A DNA stretch of 6,492 nucleotides from XYB2-FULL-45-11 sp964360375. Its GTDB lineage: Bacteria; Patescibacteriota; Patescibacteriia; UBA9934; GWF2-40-263. A model generated the notes under the pieces. That model made no database searches. It was not told the origin of the DNA and worked only from the letters and a program-made list of their open reading frames with translations. Numbering within the stretch: position 1 is the first letter of the stretch; each line of letters starts with the position of its first letter. The position numbers and the translations under genes are program-made. The DNA lies in NCBI GenBank assembly GCA_964360375.1, contig CAYHWG010000050.1, forward strand, positions 1 through 6,492, given 5' to 3'. Below, in pieces: positions 5,500 through 6,492 of the stretch.

Positions 5500-6212
5500 A
5501 AGGGGGTCGTTCGGGTTCCAATAAAGGCAGTTTCTCATCAAGTCATCCTTGAATCACGTGGTACAAGCTTTTGGGTATTACTTATATGGTTCCGCGGGAT
5601 TTTCTGGACGTGCTTGTGGTAGAGGCTTTTCTTTATCCTCGTAAAAACAGTGCGATTGCTCGCGGTATCCCGTTTTGCTTGTGCTAACGTTCGTTTCCTG
5701 TTTTTTTTGAGCTTGCGGATTTCTTGTCCAGACGATGAGTGCTTTTTCAGCTTGGAAGCTGACGGCGTTTTATCGTTATTCACGAACGCGTTAGAGCAAA
5801 TCACCAATCATGGATAGAACATTCCACAAGGGAACGAGAGCTGCTTTGCAATTTTTGAGGTTGCTAAACAGCGTGTGAAGAACATACGTTCAAAGGCTTT
5901 TGTCACTTGGTTTGACCCGAGCGATTTTAAGCTTCTGATTTCGTTTGCTGAGCAAGCCCAACGTTCGATTTAGGATTCATCCAATGAAGGATTTCACCAA
6001 CGCAACATTTCTTCACGATCCAACTTAGTCTTCAAGACTACACACGCACTGAACCTGTTAGGGTTCTACACAAGCCGGGGCTTATGCACGAAGGCTCTTG
6101 TCCCTCGATTCAATCACACTGTGCTTCCTCTTGCGAGAAAGTTCAATCGGGCTCACGCTCGATCGACTGTGACTGAATGTTGTTTGTATTCTTTTCTGTT
6201 TCAGCTGAACGT
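5472..6212 (-). ncRNA. Candidate large structured non-coding RNA (about 740 nt), family unknown
   Basis: Between a promoter and an intrinsic terminator on the - strand lie about 740 bases with no convincing protein gene and many hairpins. Clear ones (+ coordinates): 6143-6166, 9 bp with one A-C bulge pair and a GTGA loop; 6124-6141, 7 bp with a GCAA loop; 6069-6086, 7 bp; 6051-6066, 5 bp; 6026-6040, 6 bp; 5976-5988, 5 bp; 5880-5891, 4 bp; 5840-5872, 11 of 12 pairs with a 9-base loop; 5747-5762, 7 bp; 5644-5676, an AAAAC/GTTTT outer stem around GCGA-GCAA-TCGC; 5538-5552, 5 bp. The three GNRA loops exist only in - orientation. The wobble pairs in 6143-6166, 6124-6141, 6069-6086 and 5840-5872 are G-U only on this strand. 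A possible long-range helix joins 5915-5924 to 5507-5516 (9 of 10 pairs). I looked for and did not see hallmarks of RNase P RNA, tmRNA (tRNA-like ends), SRP RNA or group I/II introns. It could belong to a known large RNA class such as ROOL, GOLLD or OLE, which I cannot exclude by eye. The 5' end is inferred from the promoter. Confidence 0.68.
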
Positions 6213-6219
6213 AAAGATA

Positions 6220-6248
6220 AGAATACTCGTGTTTAAAAACATCGTCAA
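6220..6248 (-). promoter_or_regulatory. Sigma70-type promoter of the non-coding RNA
   Basis: On the - strand TTGACG (6248-6243, 5 of 6 to consensus) and TATTCT (6225-6220, 4 of 6) are separated by exactly 17 bases. The predicted start is an A near 6212. It lies about 30 bases after the prfA stop, so the downstream unit can be transcribed independently of prfA. It is the best-formed promoter in the window. Confidence 0.72.
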
Positions 6249-6279
6249 GGGCATACTGTGGATAACTCATTTTCTTTTT

Positions 6280-6492
6280 TTATGCGTTGAGTTGTTCATT
6301 TATTTCAAATTGTTTTAAATCATCGAGAAGATGATCCAAATCACCGTTCATGATGCCGGGAATGTTGTGATAATTTTCTCCGATGCGATGATCTGTCACG
6401 CGATCTTGTGGAAAATTATAGGTGCGGATTTTTTCTGAACGATCACCGGTACCGATTTTTCCTCGGCGTTCTGCATCCAGTTTTTTTTGTGT
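6280..6492 (-). CDS. prfA: Peptide chain release factor 1, C-terminal part (cut by the window edge)
   Basis: The last 70 codons of RF1 run in from the right edge. RF1 recognises UAA and UAG stop codons and triggers peptide release on the ribosome. The segment contains the strongly conserved RF1 block R-S-E-K-I-R-T-Y-N-F-P-Q-D-R-V-T-D-H-R-I, shared with RF2, preceded by L-D-A-E-R-R-G-K-I-G-T-G-D. It ends in the usual helical tail, here GDLDHLLDDLKQFEINEQLNA and TAA. The N-terminus, the PxT stop-codon anticodon region and the GGQ loop lie outside the window. RF1 rather than RF2 is preferred from the IGTGDRSEKIRTYNFPQ form of the block and from the adjacency to prmC. No terminator hairpin is seen before the next promoter, so its transcripts may run into the non-coding unit. 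Confidence 0.93.
   Translation of the reverse strand, partial: TQKKLDAERRGKIGTGDRSEKIRTYNFPQDRVTDHRIGENYHNIPGIMNGDLDHLLDDLKQFEINEQLNA

Noticed and set aside
5538..5807. An 89-codon - strand open frame inside the non-coding unit, which would extend both ways if TGA were read as sense
   Set aside because: The product is Ser/Thr/Lys/Arg-rich with no recognisable motif, no ribosome binding site or promoter-like element fits it, and read with TGA as sense it runs through the terminator into prmC. Overlapping hairpins explain the region better. It is kept only as a weak alternative to an RNA gene.
5623..5946. A + strand frame that is open except for one TAG at 5815 and translates to protein-like sequence (for example NIPQGNESCFAIFEVAKQ)
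   Set aside because: I considered a decayed gene or transposase remnant, but there is an internal stop, no start context, no family match by eye, and all structural asymmetry points to a - strand RNA. A BLASTX search would settle it.
5472..6212. RNase P RNA, tmRNA, SRP RNA, 6S RNA or a group I/II intron as identity of the non-coding unit
   Set aside because: I did not find the conserved GAGGAAAGTCC/ACAGAA blocks of RNase P, tRNA-like ends with a T-loop for tmRNA, the GGAAGG core of SRP RNA, or a domain V or P7-type intron core. The length also exceeds most of these. Divergent members cannot be excluded without covariance models.
6082..6318. Small open frames on both strands near the prfA end
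   Set aside because: They overlap the prfA 3' end, the promoter and the RNA 5' hairpins, and their products are low-complexity with no family resemblance.

Overview
The window reads as a stretch of chromosome from a small-genome, moderately AT-rich bacterium. Patescibacteria (Candidate Phyla Radiation) is the best guess. The reasons are the short intergenic gaps, a RodA gene flanked by uncharacterised membrane and zinc-ribbon proteins, a DUF3048 protein, a PrmC with an NLPY variant motif, and start codons that mostly lack a Shine-Dalgarno sequence and instead sit just downstream of -10-like hexamers. This placement is inference; no rRNA or other taxonomic marker is present.

Left part, + strand (1-4537). 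It opens with a palindromic intergenic repeat cut by the window edge. Next come a single-pass membrane protein of unknown function, the RodA cell-wall polymerase, a small zinc-ribbon protein, a terminator and new promoter, ribosomal protein L25/CTC (rplY) and a DUF3048 membrane-anchored protein whose start overlaps or abuts rplY. The DUF3048 frame meets a TGA just before its conserved C-terminal end (TWIEV). Reading through that TGA restores the family C-terminus and ends at a TAA overlapping the stop of the convergent gene. The TGA falls where the family, as I recall it, has glycine, so either a nonsense mutation or UGA recoding is possible.

Right part, - strand (4534-6492). The C-terminus of release factor 1 (prfA) and the complete gene for its methyltransferase (prmC) share one direction, as is usual for this pair. 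They are separated by about 840 bases with no convincing protein gene.

That gap holds a compact transcription unit on the - strand: a sigma70-type promoter (TTGACG-17-TATTCT), about 740 nt rich in perfect or near-perfect hairpins, and an intrinsic terminator with a U7 tail. Three hairpins end in GNRA tetraloops in the - orientation only, and every wobble pair found is G-U on the - strand but would be A-C on the + strand. This is the strongest candidate for something undescribed: a large structured non-coding RNA between prfA and prmC. I see no hallmarks of RNase P RNA, tmRNA, SRP RNA, 6S RNA or self-splicing introns in it.

Functionally, the window combines cell-envelope growth (RodA, and perhaps the two anchored extracytoplasmic proteins) with translation (L25, RF1 and its modifying enzyme).
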